The position numbers and the translations under genes were made by a program. From positions 2,294,001-2,358,000 of the forward strand of contig CAWKOR010000001.1 of the NCBI GenBank assembly GCA_963851325.1: a stretch of DNA of 64,000 nucleotides. Reading direction: 5' to 3'. Source of the stretch: DATGKG01 sp963851325 (lineage in GTDB: Bacteria > Desulfobacterota > Binatia > Binatales > Binataceae). The stretch's first letter is position 1. Every line of letters begins with the position of its first letter. Under the pieces are notes generated by a model. It did no database searches and was not told where the DNA came from. It saw only the letters and a program-made list of their open reading frames with translations. Below are positions 25,408 through 35,802 of the stretch, piece by piece.

Positions 25408-25947
25408 TCAAACGCGGCGCCGTTTTGGCGGACGGCATCCGTTATGCGGAATCGGCGTCACGTCTTTGATCGATAGTACGTTGAGTCCCGCGGCCTGCAG
25501 CGCGCGCACCGCTGATTCGCGGCCGCCACCCGGACCCTTCACATGCACGATGCAACTGCGCATCCCGACTTCGGAGGCCTTGCGCGCGCACGCCTCGGCC
25601 GCCATCTGCGCGGCGAAGGGAGTGCCCTTGCGCGAGCCCTTGAAGCCGACCGATCCGGCGCTCGACCACGCCACCACCATTCCCTGCTGATCGGTAATCG
25701 TCACGATGGTGTTGTTGAAGGTCGCGTGCACGTGCGCGACGCCCTCCGGCACTGAGCGCCGGGTGCGTCGTACGCGTCTCGGCGCTGGAGCGCCGGCTGC
25801 GGCTGCTGGAGCGCCCGCAGGTGCCGCGGCGCCGGCCGCTGGTGCCGCCGCGGGAGCACTGGCTCCCGCGCCTGGAGCCCGCTCGGCGCGAGGCGCCTTG
25901 GGAGCTTCAGCTTCGGGAGCTTCTTTGGTTTCTTTTTCGTCGGCCAT
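25408..25947 (-). CDS. rpsK: Ribosomal protein S11 with long N-terminal extension
   Basis: The C-terminal 120 residues are ordinary S11 (GVAHVHATFNNTIVTITDQQG ... NGCRPPKRRRV), a platform protein of the 30S subunit. The first 55 residues are an Ala/Pro-rich extension (ETKEAPEAEAPKAPRAERA...GAPAAAAGAPAPRRV) that is not part of normal S11 (about 129 aa). No alternative start closer to the core gives a better ribosome binding site that I can see. Confidence 0.93.
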   Translation of the reverse strand: MADEKETKEAPEAEAPKAPRAERAPGAGASAPAAAPAAGAAAPAGAPAAAAGAPAPRRVRRTRRSVPEGVAHVHATFNNTIVTITDQQGMVVAWSSAGSVGFKGSRKGTPFAAQMAAEACARKASEVGMRSCIVHVKGPGGGRESAVRALQAAGLNVLSIKDVTPIPHNGCRPPKRRRV

Positions 25948-25976
25948 CTTTTTTAAGACCTAACCCCTAACCCCTT

Positions 25977-25993
25977 CCCCTCCACGGGAGGGG
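25977..25993. other. Intercistronic hairpin, rpsM-rpsK
   Basis: CCCCTCC and GGAGGGG form a perfect 7-bp stem with a 3-nt loop. There is no T run on the transcribed side, so it may be a processing or stability hairpin rather than a terminator. Confidence 0.55.
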
Positions 25994-26012
25994 AACAGAG
26001 AGTAGGATTTTG

Positions 26013-26393
26013 TTACTTGGGTGGCGCCTGCTTTTTGCCGGCGACGATCTTGCGCGGTCCCTTGCGGGTGCGCGCGTTGGTATGAGTGCGCTGGCCGCGA
26101 ACCGGCAACCCGCGCCGATGCCGCAAGCCGCGATAGCATCCCAAATCCATCAGACGCTTGATGCTCTGCTGAACTTCGCGGCGCAGGTCGCCCTCGACCT
26201 TGTATGCGCCGTCGATGACGTTACGAATCCGAACCTGCTCCTCGGCGGAGAGGTCGTCGGTCTTCCGGTCGCCGTCGACCTTCGCCTCGCTGAGAATCCT
26301 GACCGCCGCGGTCCGGCCGATTCCGTAGATGTAGGTCAGCGCGATATCCATGCGCTTGTTCTTGGGTAGTTCGATGCCAGCTACACGAGCCAT
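26013..26393 (-). CDS. rpsM: Ribosomal protein S13
   Basis: The 126-residue product is S13, which bridges the 30S head and the 50S subunit. MARVAGIELPKNKRMDIALTYIYGIG and the C-terminal GLPVRGQRTHTNARTRKGPRK are conserved. It lies between rpmJ and rpsK, the normal alpha operon position. Confidence 0.97.
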   Translation of the reverse strand: MARVAGIELPKNKRMDIALTYIYGIGRTAAVRILSEAKVDGDRKTDDLSAEEQVRIRNVIDGAYKVEGDLRREVQQSIKRLMDLGCYRGLRHRRGLPVRGQRTHTNARTRKGPRKIVAGKKQAPPK

Positions 26394-26404
26394 CTTGCGA
26401 CCTC

Positions 26405-26518
26405 CTAGCCCTGACGCTGTTTATGGCGCGGGTTGGAGCAGAGGATGCGCACCACGCCCTGGCGGCGCACCACCTTGCAGTTCTTGCAAATCTTTTTTAC
26501 CGACGCCCGGACCTTCAT
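26405..26518 (-). CDS. rpmJ: Ribosomal protein L36
   Basis: The product (37 aa) is too short for most gene finders but is clear: MKVRASVKKICKNCKVVRRQ at the start, with the zinc-binding set Cys11, Cys14, Cys27 and His32. This is the C+ form of L36. The start is ATG 26516-26518 and the stop TAG (complement of 26405-26407). It lies 11 nt ahead of rpsM and about 29 nt behind infA. Confidence 0.95.
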   Translation of the reverse strand: MKVRASVKKICKNCKVVRRQGVVRILCSNPRHKQRQG

Positions 26519-26547
26519 TGCCTAATCCTTCAACGCGAGACCAATCC

Positions 26548-26766
<219 letters not shown>

Positions 26767-26777
26767 AATCGTCTACC

Positions 26778-27551
26778 TTACACATGATGGTCCAATTCGC
26801 TCAGAATTTCCGGGCCGTTGTCAGTGATTGCGACGGAATGCTCGAAGTGGGCAGATAGTTTACCGTCTGCGGTGACTGCTGTCCACCCATCCTTCAGGAT
26901 TCGAAGATGGGAGGTTCCCTCATTCACCATCGGTTCGATGGCAATCACCATCCCTGCCTTGAGGCGCGGATTCGGCATCCCGCGCCGAAAGTAATTCGGG
27001 ACTTGCGGCTCCTCGTGAAGGCGCCTGCCTATGCCGTGGCCCGCAAATTCCTCGACCACCGAAAATCCCGCGCTTTCGGCATGGCATTGCACTGCGCTTG
27101 CGATATCGCTGATGCGATTGCCGTCGCGGCATTGCTCGATACCCTTGTAGAGCGCCTCACGCGTCACCCGCAGCAGCTTCTCGGTGCTTTCAGGGACCTT
27201 GCCGACCGGCACGGTGCGGGCTGAATCGCCATAAAAGCCCTCGTAAACCACGCCAAAATCGAGCCCCACGATATCGCCCTGCTTGAGCTTGCGGCTCGAT
27301 GGAATCCCGTGAACGATCTCTTCGTTGACCGATACGCACAGGGTTTTAGGATACGGCACATCGCCGGGCCGATAGCCTTTAAAGGCGGGTTTTGCGCCCT
27401 TCTTGTAGGTCAGCTCTTCCGCCATCTTGTCGAGTTCGAACGTCGTGACCCCCGGATGCACCGCGGCTGCAAGCTCCGCGAGGATCTCGGCGACAATCGT
27501 CGATGCCTTGCGCATAATCGCGAGTTCGTCCGGCGTTTTGAGCGTGATCAT
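26778..27551 (-). CDS. map: Methionine aminopeptidase, type I
   Basis: The 257-residue enzyme removes the initiator Met from new proteins. Metal ligands are visible in GLDFGVVYEGFYGDSA (two Asp), GHGIGRRLHEEP (His), EPMVNEG (Glu) and HFEHSVAIT (Glu). It follows adk by 3 nt and precedes infA by 11 nt. Confidence 0.97.
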   Translation of the reverse strand: MITLKTPDELAIMRKASTIVAEILAELAAAVHPGVTTFELDKMAEELTYKKGAKPAFKGYRPGDVPYPKTLCVSVNEEIVHGIPSSRKLKQGDIVGLDFGVVYEGFYGDSARTVPVGKVPESTEKLLRVTREALYKGIEQCRDGNRISDIASAVQCHAESAGFSVVEEFAGHGIGRRLHEEPQVPNYFRRGMPNPRLKAGMVIAIEPMVNEGTSHLRILKDGWTAVTADGKLSAHFEHSVAITDNGPEILSELDHHV

Positions 27552-27554
27552 GAG

Positions 27555-28224
27555 CTAGCCCCGGGCCTCGGCGCCGCGTGCGCCAATTTTTGCCATTATC
27601 CGGCCCAGGATTTCCTCGGGCCGACCCATTCCGTCGATCTGCGACAGCAGCCCTGCCTTGCCGTAGTAGTCGAGCAAGGGCCGGGTGGCCTCGTTGTACA
27701 CCTGCAGCCGATGCCTGACGGTATCTTCGTGATCGTCCTCGCGCTGATAAAGCTCCCCGCCGCATTTGTTGCAAATGCCCGGTTTGGCCGGTGGATCGAA
27801 GACCAGATGGTACATTTCATTACAATTGCGACAGGTGCGCCGGCCCGAAATCCTTTTGACCAATTCTTCCTCGGGCACATCGATAGCGACTACCTGCGAT
27901 ATCGTTTCGCCGCGCTCCTTGAGCATCCTGGCCAGCGCTTCGGCCTGCGGGACGCTGCGAGGAAACCCGTCCAGGATAAACCCTGGTTTCGCATCGGGCT
28001 GGTCTAGTCGCGCATCTATCAACTTAAGCACCAATTCGTCGGGAACCAGCGACCCCTGATCCATGTAGCCCTGAGCCTGGATGCCCAACGGGGTCTTATC
28101 TCGCACTGCCTGCCGCAACAGGTCCCCGCTGGCGATCTGTGGCGCAGCAATGCGCTCTCCCAGCATTCGCGCTTGCGTACCCTTACCCGCACCCGGCGGG
28201 CCCAATAGCACGAGTCGCACGCGA

Positions 28225-28250
<26 letters not shown>
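27555..28250 (-). CDS. adk: Adenylate kinase (zinc-lid form)
   Basis: The 231-residue enzyme interconverts AMP, ADP and ATP. It has the P-loop LLGPPGAGKGTQ, the DGFPRSVPQAEAL NMP-site segment and a long lid in which CRNCNEMYH and CNKCGGEL provide four Cys for zinc. Its first 26 bases overlap the end of secY (28225-28250), so translation is probably coupled. Confidence 0.97.
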
Positions 28251-29532
<1,282 letters not shown>

Positions 29533-29587
29533 AGCTGCTCTCGCCGCCTGACCAGCAGGCTTTAGTCTTAATGCTCAACCGCATCGG

Positions 29588-30058
29588 CTAGGGAGTTGCG
29601 GCTTGCTGTACCAGCTCGGCCGTACCTCCCGCCTTGGCAATCTTATCGCGCGCGCTCTGCGAAAAGGCATCGGCGCGCACGTTCAACTTTATGCTCAACT
29701 CCCCGTCGCCGAGGATTTTAACTTTGAGTCCGGGCTTGACCAGGTTCCTGCCAATAAGGGCGGCGCTGTCGATAGTTGCGCCATCGGCAAAATCCGCAAG
29801 CTGCTTGAGGTTGATGATCACGAATTCTTCGCGACGCTGCTTGTTCTTCAACAGGCGGCGGAATCCTCGCTTCGGGATGCGCCGCTGCAAAGGCATCTGG
29901 CCGCCTTCGTAAGTCGGCGGCGTATTGCCCCCGGTGCGCGAGCCCTTGCCCTTATGTCCGCGGCCCGAGGTCTTGCCCAGTCCCGATCCGATTCCACGTC
30001 CGACCCGGACGTGCTTCTTGGTCGATCCGGCCGCCGGTTTCAAGTCACTGAGGTTCAT
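29588..30058 (-). CDS. rplO: Ribosomal protein L15
   Basis: The 156-residue product is L15: MNLSDLKPAAGSTKKHVRVGRGIGSGLGKTSGRGHKG and YEGGQMPLQRRIPKRGFRR are conserved. It lies between rpmD and secY as in most spc operons. Confidence 0.97.
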   Translation of the reverse strand: MNLSDLKPAAGSTKKHVRVGRGIGSGLGKTSGRGHKGKGSRTGGNTPPTYEGGQMPLQRRIPKRGFRRLLKNKQRREEFVIINLKQLADFADGATIDSAALIGRNLVKPGLKVKILGDGELSIKLNVRADAFSQSARDKIAKAGGTAELVQQAATP

Positions 30059-30066
30059 CTAAGCCG

Positions 30067-30249
30067 TTACTCCTTGACCTCGACCACCAGATGCTTCAGG
30101 CGCCGAATCATGCCCTCGACTTGAGGGCTTCGCTTGATCGTACTCTCGCTGCCGATCTTATGCAGGCCCAAACCGCGCACCGTTTCGCGCACCCGTCGGG
30201 TCGTGCTGATTACACTTCCCACCAGGCGCAATTTGATCATATCGGCCAT
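30067..30249 (-). CDS. rpmD: Ribosomal protein L30
   Basis: The product (60 aa) is L30: IKLRLVGSVISTTRRVRETVRGLGLHKIGSE is the conserved core. It lies 8 nt upstream of rplO. Confidence 0.95.
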   Translation of the reverse strand: MADMIKLRLVGSVISTTRRVRETVRGLGLHKIGSESTIKRSPQVEGMIRRLKHLVVEVKE

Positions 30250-30281
30250 CGCAAAAATCCTTGTCTTTGATATTCCCGCGT

Positions 30282-30797
30282 CTAGGCCGCCGCCTGCGGC
30301 TCGGGAGCGCGTCCGCGAACCTTCGCGATCTCTTCCATGCTGCGAAGCTGGCTGAGTGCTTCGAGCGTCGCCTTCACCAGGTTGTGAGGATTCGACGACC
30401 CCAGCCGCTTGGTCAGGATGTTGCGGATTCCCGCCAGCTCGACCACCGCGCGCACCCCGCCCGCCGCGATAACTCCGGTTCCTTCCGCCGCCGGCTTGAG
30501 GATAACCTTGCCCGCGCCGAAATGGCCCAGCACTTCATGCGGGATGGTGCCCTCGCGCAGCGGCACCCGGACCAGGCTTTTTTTGGCGCGCTCGACGCCC
30601 TTGCGAATCGCCTCGGGAACTTCGTTGGCCTTGCCCAACCCGAACCCCACCATCCCGTTGTGATCGCCCGCGACCACCAAGGCCGAGAAGCTGAAGCGGC
30701 GTCCGCCCTTTACCACCTTTGCGACGCGGTTGATGTGGACGACCTTCTCTTTGATTTCGAGACCCTGCGGGTCGACGCGATTAACATTTCGAGCCAC
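30282..30797 (-). CDS. rpsE: Ribosomal protein S5
   Basis: The 171-residue product is S5, which affects translational accuracy and helicase activity at the mRNA entry. VVHINRVAKVVKGGRRFSFSALVVAGD and GIRNILTKRLGSSNPHNLVKATLEAL are conserved. It lies between rplR and rpmD. Confidence 0.97.
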   Translation of the reverse strand: MARNVNRVDPQGLEIKEKVVHINRVAKVVKGGRRFSFSALVVAGDHNGMVGFGLGKANEVPEAIRKGVERAKKSLVRVPLREGTIPHEVLGHFGAGKVILKPAAEGTGVIAAGGVRAVVELAGIRNILTKRLGSSNPHNLVKATLEALSQLRSMEEIAKVRGRAPEPQAAA

Positions 30798-30827
30798 GGA
30801 TATTGCCTCAGTCAGTCCACTTTGCGA

Positions 30828-31190
30828 TCAAAATTTGAGTCCTGCTTCGCGCGCCCCATCGGCTAGCGCCTTGAGTCGGCCGTGATAGAGAAAGCCGTTG
30901 CGATCGAAGATTACTTCCTTGATGCCATTGGCGAGGCACTTCTCCGCGATCGCCTTGCCGACGTTCTTGGCCGCGTCCGCATTGCGCTTGCTCTTCATCG
31001 AATCGCGCAACCCGGGAGTTAGCGTCGAGGCCGCCGCAAGCGTCTTGCCGCTGTCATCCGAAATGACCTGGGCATAGATGTGATGCAACGACCGATAGAT
31101 GCTAAGCCGCGGCGTCGCGTCGGATCCCCGCACCTTGCGCCGTACGCGAGTCTGTCGCGTCGCGCGATTGATTGCCCGGTTGAATGCCAT
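30828..31190 (-). CDS. rplR: Ribosomal protein L18
   Basis: The 120-residue product is L18, which binds 5S rRNA. VRGSDATPRLSIYRSLHHIYAQVISDDSGKTLAAAST and FDRNGFLYHGRLKALADGAREAGLKF are conserved. Confidence 0.97.
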   Translation of the reverse strand: MAFNRAINRATRQTRVRRKVRGSDATPRLSIYRSLHHIYAQVISDDSGKTLAAASTLTPGLRDSMKSKRNADAAKNVGKAIAEKCLANGIKEVIFDRNGFLYHGRLKALADGAREAGLKF

Positions 31191-31199
31191 GATTTAGCC

Positions 31200-31751
31200 C
31201 TAACTCGCCGAGGCTCCCGCCGCCGCTTTGCCGGCCTTGCGACGGATAGTCTCGTCGGAGTACTTGATTCCTTTTCCCTTGTACGGCTCGGGCGGGCGCA
31301 ATTCGCGAATCTGCGCGGCCACGGTGCCGAGTAACTGTCGATCGGCGCTCTCCAGCGTGATGATCACCTGCCGGTCGACTTTCGCCGTCACGCCCGGCGG
31401 AAGCTGGTATACGATCGGATGCGAATAGCCGAGCTGAAAGTTGATGTTGGTTCCTTTGACCTCGGCGCGATACCCAACCCCATTGATCTCGAGGATGCGG
31501 GTGAAGCCCTTGCTCACGCCTTCCGCCATATTGGCAATCAGCTTGCGCACCAGACCATGCTTGGAGCGCTGTTCCTGGTTGTCGCCGGGACGCTTCACCA
31601 TCAGTTGCGAGTCGGCAATCTCGATCTGGTAGCCCGCCGGCATCGCGAATTCGAGCTTGCCCTTGGGACCCTCGACCTTGATCGTATGACCCGCGACGAC
31701 GGCTTTTACGCCTTTGTCGAGTACGACCGGTTGTCTGCCTATGCGCGACAT
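31200..31751 (-). CDS. rplF: Ribosomal protein L6
   Basis: The 183-residue product is L6, near the sarcin-ricin loop. MSRIGRQPVVLDKGVKAVVAGHTIKVEGPKG and RPPEPYKGKGIKYSDETIRRKAGKA are conserved. Confidence 0.97.
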   Translation of the reverse strand: MSRIGRQPVVLDKGVKAVVAGHTIKVEGPKGKLEFAMPAGYQIEIADSQLMVKRPGDNQEQRSKHGLVRKLIANMAEGVSKGFTRILEINGVGYRAEVKGTNINFQLGYSHPIVYQLPPGVTAKVDRQVIITLESADRQLLGTVAAQIRELRPPEPYKGKGIKYSDETIRRKAGKAAAGASAS

Positions 31752-31757
31752 CTTTTT

Positions 31758-32156
31758 TTACCAAACCCTCAAAAGCACTTCGCCGCCGACCTTTTTGCGC
31801 CGCGCCTCGCGTCCGGTCATCACCCCCAGCGGGGTTGTGACCACTTCGATACCCATTCCGCGCGATATCTTGCCGAGCGCGGCCGCGCCGCGATAGCGGC
31901 GGATACTGGGGCGGCTGACCCGCTCGATTCCCTGCATCACCGGTTCGCGCGAGGCGGAATAGCGCATCCGGATCTTGATGGTCTTCTTGAATCCCTCACC
32001 GGCGGTTTCAAAGCTGTCGAGAAATCCTTCGGCAACCAGCACCCGCACGATCGCTTCGCGAATCCGCGAATACGACAGTTCGAGTTCGGTATGACGCGCA
32101 TGCGCTGCGTTGCGAATTCGGGTCAACAGTTCAGCTATCGGATCAGTTTGCGACAT
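31758..32156 (-). CDS. rpsH: Ribosomal protein S8
   Basis: The 132-residue product is S8, the usual repressor of the spc operon. The start is at MSQTDPIAELLTRIRNAAHAR (ATG 32154-32156); the frame runs open further upstream but that part covers rpsN. The C-terminal GVMTGREARRKKVGGEVLLRVW is conserved. Confidence 0.97.
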   Translation of the reverse strand: MSQTDPIAELLTRIRNAAHARHTELELSYSRIREAIVRVLVAEGFLDSFETAGEGFKKTIKIRMRYSASREPVMQGIERVSRPSIRRYRGAAALGKISRGMGIEVVTTPLGVMTGREARRKKVGGEVLLRVW

Positions 32157-32170
32157 GAGAGCCCTTATAC

Positions 32171-32356
32171 CTACCAGCTTGCCTTGACCACACCGGGAAG
32201 TTGTCCGCGCAGCGCGTATTTGCGCAGGCACAGCCGGCACATCTTGAAACGACGATAAAACGCGCGCGCCCGGCCGCATAGTGGGCAGCGGTTATACTTG
32301 CGCGCGGTGAACTTCTGCGGTCTGACCGCCTTAATCTTGAGGCACTTTTTCGCCAT
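32171..32356 (-). CDS. rpsN: Ribosomal protein S14, zinc-binding type
   Basis: The 61-residue product is the short S14 with a zinc site (Cys24, Cys27, Cys40, Cys43 in CPLC...CRLC). It lies between rplE and rpsH. The Cys-free long form of Enterobacteria is not present here. Confidence 0.95.
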   Translation of the reverse strand: MAKKCLKIKAVRPQKFTARKYNRCPLCGRARAFYRRFKMCRLCLRKYALRGQLPGVVKASW

Positions 32357-32377
32357 CTGGGTTCCTGTGTTTCCCGC

Positions 32378-33115
32378 CTACGCCGCCGCTTGCGCCATGC
32401 TGCGATCGCCGGCCGCGTTTCTAAACGGCATCCCCAGCGTGCGCAGCAGGGTCAGCCCCTCGAAGTCGCTTCGCGCCGTGGTCCCGAAAGTTATTGTCAG
32501 ACCCTTGACCTTCTCGATCTTGTCGAGGTTCAGTTCCGCGAAAATCGTATGTTCGCGCAGCCCCAGCGAGTAGTTTCCGCGCCCGTCAAATGACTTCTCA
32601 CTGATGCCGTGGAAGTCGCGCACGCGCGGCAGGGCGACGTTGACGAAGCGGTCGAAAAATTCCCACATCCGCTCGCGCCGGAGCGTCACCATCACCCCGA
32701 TCGGCACGTTCTCGCGCAGCTTGAAATTCGAAATCGCCTTGCGCGCCTTGGTCATAATCGGCTTCTGCCCGGCGATCACGGTCAATTCTTCGGCGGCCGC
32801 TTCCAGCAGCTTGATATTGTCGCGCGCTTCGCCCAGTCCCATGTTGATGACTATTTTGGTCAGCCGCGGGACTCGCATCTTGTTCTCGATTTTCAACTCG
32901 CGCATCAGGGTCGGCACGATCTCGGCCTCGTACTTAAGCCGCATCCGGGCCGGAATCTTCGGCTCCGGCTCGCGCGGTTTGGCCGGCGCCGCAGCCGCTT
33001 CCTGGGGCGCGCCGCCACCCTTCTTGCGCTGCTGCTTTTCGCCGCCGCCCGCGCCCTTGTTGTCCTGGCGCTTGGCTTTGTCCTGCTTTTCAGGCTTGTC
33101 GGTTTTATCGGCCAT
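32378..33115 (-). CDS. rplE: Ribosomal protein L5 with N-terminal extension
   Basis: The core from about residue 60 (RLKYEAEIVPTLMRELKIENKMRVPRLTKIVINMG) is normal L5, which binds 5S rRNA. The first ~60 residues are an added Lys/Ala/Pro/Gly-rich tail (KTDKPEKQDKAKRQDNKGAGGGEKQQRKKGGGAPQEAAAAPAKP). Total 245 aa against about 180 usual. The start codon overlaps the last base of rplX. Confidence 0.94.
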   Translation of the reverse strand: MADKTDKPEKQDKAKRQDNKGAGGGEKQQRKKGGGAPQEAAAAPAKPREPEPKIPARMRLKYEAEIVPTLMRELKIENKMRVPRLTKIVINMGLGEARDNIKLLEAAAEELTVIAGQKPIMTKARKAISNFKLRENVPIGVMVTLRRERMWEFFDRFVNVALPRVRDFHGISEKSFDGRGNYSLGLREHTIFAELNLDKIEKVKGLTITFGTTARSDFEGLTLLRTLGMPFRNAAGDRSMAQAAA

Positions 33116-33441
33116 TAGTCATTCCCCAATGCTTCGTCGCAGCGGCGGCAGATGCGCGACTTGGTGTCGTCGGAATTGAGCTTCCATCCCGCACGGACCG
33201 GCGCGTTGCAGCGGTCGCAAAAGATCATCACGTTCTCGATGCGCAGCGGCGCTTCTTTCTCGATGATTCCACCGGGACTGGTCGCGCCGCGCGGCTTGGA
33301 ATGGCGCTTGACGATATTGAGACGTTCGATGATCACGCGGCCTTGTTCAGGCATCACGCGCATGACCTTGCCGGTCTTGCCGCGATCGCGACCCTTGACC
33401 ACCATCACCATATCGTTCTTTTTGATTTTAACTTTCAGCAT
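33115..33441 (-). CDS. rplX: Ribosomal protein L24
   Basis: The 108-residue product is L24 with its KOW part (DMVMVVKGRDRGKTGKVMRVMPEQGRVIIERLNIVKRH) and a C-terminal two-CxxC zinc-ribbon-like site (FCDRCNAPVRAGWKL...ICRRCDEAL). Stop TAA shares one base with the rplE start. Confidence 0.97.
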   Translation of the reverse strand: MLKVKIKKNDMVMVVKGRDRGKTGKVMRVMPEQGRVIIERLNIVKRHSKPRGATSPGGIIEKEAPLRIENVMIFCDRCNAPVRAGWKLNSDDTKSRICRRCDEALGND

Positions 33442-33453
33442 CGTAATCGTTGC

Positions 33454-33822
33454 TCAGAGCACTTCCGGAGCAAGCGAGATGATCTTCAAAAACTTCTTGG
33501 CTCGCAGCTCGCGCGCGACCGGCCCGAATATGCGCGTCCCGATCGGCTCATGTTCCTTATCCAGCAGCACCGCCGAATTCCCGTCGAAGCGAATGTACGA
33601 TCCGTCGTCGCGGCTCAGTTCCTTGGCAGTCCGAACGATCACAGCGCGAGAAACCTCGCCCTTTTTCACTTTGGCGTTGGGGATCGCTTCCTTGATCGCC
33701 ACCACGATCACGTCGCCTACCGTCGCATAGCGGCGGCGCGACCCGCCCAGCACCTTGATGCACTGGACTTTGCGCGCACCCGAATTATCGGCGACATCGA
33801 GGATGGTTCGCATCTGCACCAT
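33454..33822 (-). CDS. rplN: Ribosomal protein L14
   Basis: The 122-residue product is L14, beginning MVQMRTILDVADNSGARKVQCIKVLGG at ATG 33820-33822. The frame stays open upstream to 33996 but those codons overlap rpsQ. The C-terminus KFLKIISLAPEVL is conserved. Confidence 0.97.
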   Translation of the reverse strand: MVQMRTILDVADNSGARKVQCIKVLGGSRRRYATVGDVIVVAIKEAIPNAKVKKGEVSRAVIVRTAKELSRDDGSYIRFDGNSAVLLDKEHEPIGTRIFGPVARELRAKKFLKIISLAPEVL

Positions 33823-33862
33823 GATTGATTCTTCCTGCTTCCTTGCTGCCCGGGGGCCTCGC

Positions 33863-34117
33863 CTAGCCGGCCGCCTTGGTGATGATGCTGCTGACGCGCC
33901 ATCGCTTGTTTTTCGATAGCGGATGCGACTCGATGATTGCGACCCGATCGCCTTCCGCGCATTGACCCTTTTCGTCATGCGCCATGAATCGGCCACGCTG
34001 CTTCATCCGCTTGCCATAAATAGGATGCTCGACGAGGCGATCCACCTGGACCACCACCGTCTTGGTCATTTTGGCGGAAACCACCGTTCCCTCGCGCCGC
34101 TTGATTCGCTGCCGCAT
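33863..34117 (-). CDS. rpsQ: Ribosomal protein S17
   Basis: The 84-residue product is S17: GTVVSAKMTKTVVVQVDRLVEHPIYGKRMK and CAEGDRVAIIESHPLSKNKRWRV are conserved. It shares one base with the end of rpmC. Confidence 0.96.
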   Translation of the reverse strand: MRQRIKRREGTVVSAKMTKTVVVQVDRLVEHPIYGKRMKQRGRFMAHDEKGQCAEGDRVAIIESHPLSKNKRWRVSSIITKAAG

Positions 34118-34335
34118 TACTCGCCTTTTGATGCCGCCTTGCCCGGCTTTCCTTCCTTCTGCCGAATTATCGTAAGCAGACGCGCCAAGTCCCGGCGCGA
34201 CTTCTTATAGTTGCTGGGATTTTCCAGCTGATTGGTCCGTAACTTGAGGCGATATCGAAACAGCTCCTCGCGCATCTCGCGTTCCTTGATGCGCAGGTCC
34301 GGCGCCGTCATCTGCCTGAATTCGTCAAGCTCCAA
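34117..34335 (-). CDS. rpmC: Ribosomal protein L29
   Basis: The 72-residue product is L29: MELDEFRQMTAPDLRIKEREMREELFRYRLKLRTNQLENP and RRDLARLLTIIRQKE are conserved. Its start overlaps the end of rplP by 11 nt. Confidence 0.95.
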   Translation of the reverse strand: MELDEFRQMTAPDLRIKEREMREELFRYRLKLRTNQLENPSNYKKSRRDLARLLTIIRQKEGKPGKAASKGE

Positions 34336-34750
34336 GGCCGCCCTCCTCGCGCGAGATGACTACCGTCTTGACCGGCAGCTTATGCGACGCCAGCCGCATC
34401 GCTTCCAGCGCGGTGGCGCGGTCGACGCCTTCCATCTCGAACAAAATCCTGCCCGGCCGCACGCATGCGACCCATCCCTCGGGCGCGCCCTTGCCCTTGC
34501 CCATCCGGGTTTCCGCCGGCTTCTTGGTAAATGGCTTATCCGGGAAGACCCGAATCCAGACTCGGCCACCGCGTTTGATATGCCGCGTCAAAGCGATACG
34601 AGCCGCCTCCAGCGCGCGCGTGTCGACCCGGCAGGTCTCGAGGCTTTTGAGCCCGTAGTCGCCGAAGGCCAGCTCGACGCCGCGGTTTTCCGCGCCGCGC
34701 ACACGGCCCTTCATAATCTTGCGATACTTGACTTTCTTCGGTTGCATCAT
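34325..34750 (-). CDS. rplP: Ribosomal protein L16
   Basis: The 141-residue product is L16 at the A site. MMQPKKVKYRKIMKGR matches the family start (M-x-Q/M-P-K) so ATG 34750 is kept. FPDKPFTKKPAETRMGKGKGAPEGWVACV is conserved. Confidence 0.96.
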   Translation of the reverse strand: MMQPKKVKYRKIMKGRVRGAENRGVELAFGDYGLKSLETCRVDTRALEAARIALTRHIKRGGRVWIRVFPDKPFTKKPAETRMGKGKGAPEGWVACVRPGRILFEMEGVDRATALEAMRLASHKLPVKTVVISREEGGLGA

Positions 34751-34765
34751 GGGCGGATACCGATC

Positions 34766-35440
34766 CTAATTCTGCGCCGGAGTTCCGAGGCGGCGTGCGT
34801 CTTCTTCACGCCGAGTCAGCACTTCGCCCCTGAAGATCCAGGTCTTCACGCCGATGACGCCGTAGGTCGTCTTCGCTTCGGCAAATCCATAAGCCACGTC
34901 GGCGCGCAAGGTCTGCAGCGGCACCCGACCCTCGCGATACCATTCGCTGCGGGCGATTTCCGCGCCCCCGAGGCGGCCCGCGACGTGCACCTTGACGCCC
35001 TGCGCGCCCATCCGCATCGCGCGCGTTACCGCTTCCTTCATCGCGCGCCGAAAAGCGACGCGCCGCTCCAGTTGCAGCGCGATATTCTCAGCCACCAGTT
35101 GGGGATCGAGATCGGGGCGGCGCACTTCGTGAATGTTGAGGAAGGCGTCCTTGCCTTTCATCATCCTGCCGATCTCGGATTTCAGTTTCTCGATCTCGGC
35201 GCCCTTCTTTCCGATCACGATTCCCGGCCGCGCCGTATGAATGTTGATCTTGGCCTTGTTGGCCATCCGCTCGATTTCAATTTTCGAGATGCCCGCGTGA
35301 TACAGCCGCTTCTTGATGAACTCGCGCAGTCGGATGTCCTCATGCAACAACGGTGCGTACTCGTTGGTCGCGAACCAGCGGGAATCCCAGGTATCGATAA
35401 CTCCGAGCCGAAGCCCCCGCGGATGTGATTTCTGTCCCAT
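34766..35440 (-). CDS. rpsC: Ribosomal protein S3
   Basis: The 224-residue product is S3: MGQKSHPRGLRLGVIDTWDSRWFATNEYAPLLHED, the KH domain (ISKIEIERMANKAKINIHTARPGIVIGKKGAEIEKLK) and the C-terminal TTYGVIGVKTWIFRGEV are conserved. Confidence 0.97.
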   Translation of the reverse strand: MGQKSHPRGLRLGVIDTWDSRWFATNEYAPLLHEDIRLREFIKKRLYHAGISKIEIERMANKAKINIHTARPGIVIGKKGAEIEKLKSEIGRMMKGKDAFLNIHEVRRPDLDPQLVAENIALQLERRVAFRRAMKEAVTRAMRMGAQGVKVHVAGRLGGAEIARSEWYREGRVPLQTLRADVAYGFAEAKTTYGVIGVKTWIFRGEVLTRREEDARRLGTPAQN

Positions 35441-35451
35441 CTATAAAAACC

Positions 35452-35790
35452 TCACGCTGCGCGCTCGTCCACCACCACCGTCAGATGGCTGCTGCGTTTG
35501 AGGATCGGCGTCGCATGCATGTGTGCGCGCGGCAGCGAACGCTTCCAGGTTGGACCCGCATTGGCAACCGCGCTTTTGACGAAAAGTTTGTCCTCATCGA
35601 CATTCTGCTGATCGACCGCATTGGCCACCGCCGACATGAGGGTTTTGCGCACCAAGCGCGCGCCCTTCTTCGGGGTGAACTCGAGAATCGAAATTGCGCG
35701 ATCGACCCGCTGCCCCGCGATCAACTCGCAGATGAGCCGCAGCTTCTGCGGTGAAATCCGGATGAACCGGCTATGCGCCTTGGCTTCCAT
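35452..35790 (-). CDS. rplV: Ribosomal protein L22
   Basis: The 112-residue product is L22, lining the peptide exit tunnel: AHSRFIRISPQKLRLICELIAGQRVDRAISILEF and RKTLMSAVANAVDQQNVD. Normal length. Confidence 0.96.
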   Translation of the reverse strand: MEAKAHSRFIRISPQKLRLICELIAGQRVDRAISILEFTPKKGARLVRKTLMSAVANAVDQQNVDEDKLFVKSAVANAGPTWKRSLPRAHMHATPILKRSSHLTVVVDERAA

Positions 35791-35802
35791 GTGGTTGGTG
35801 CC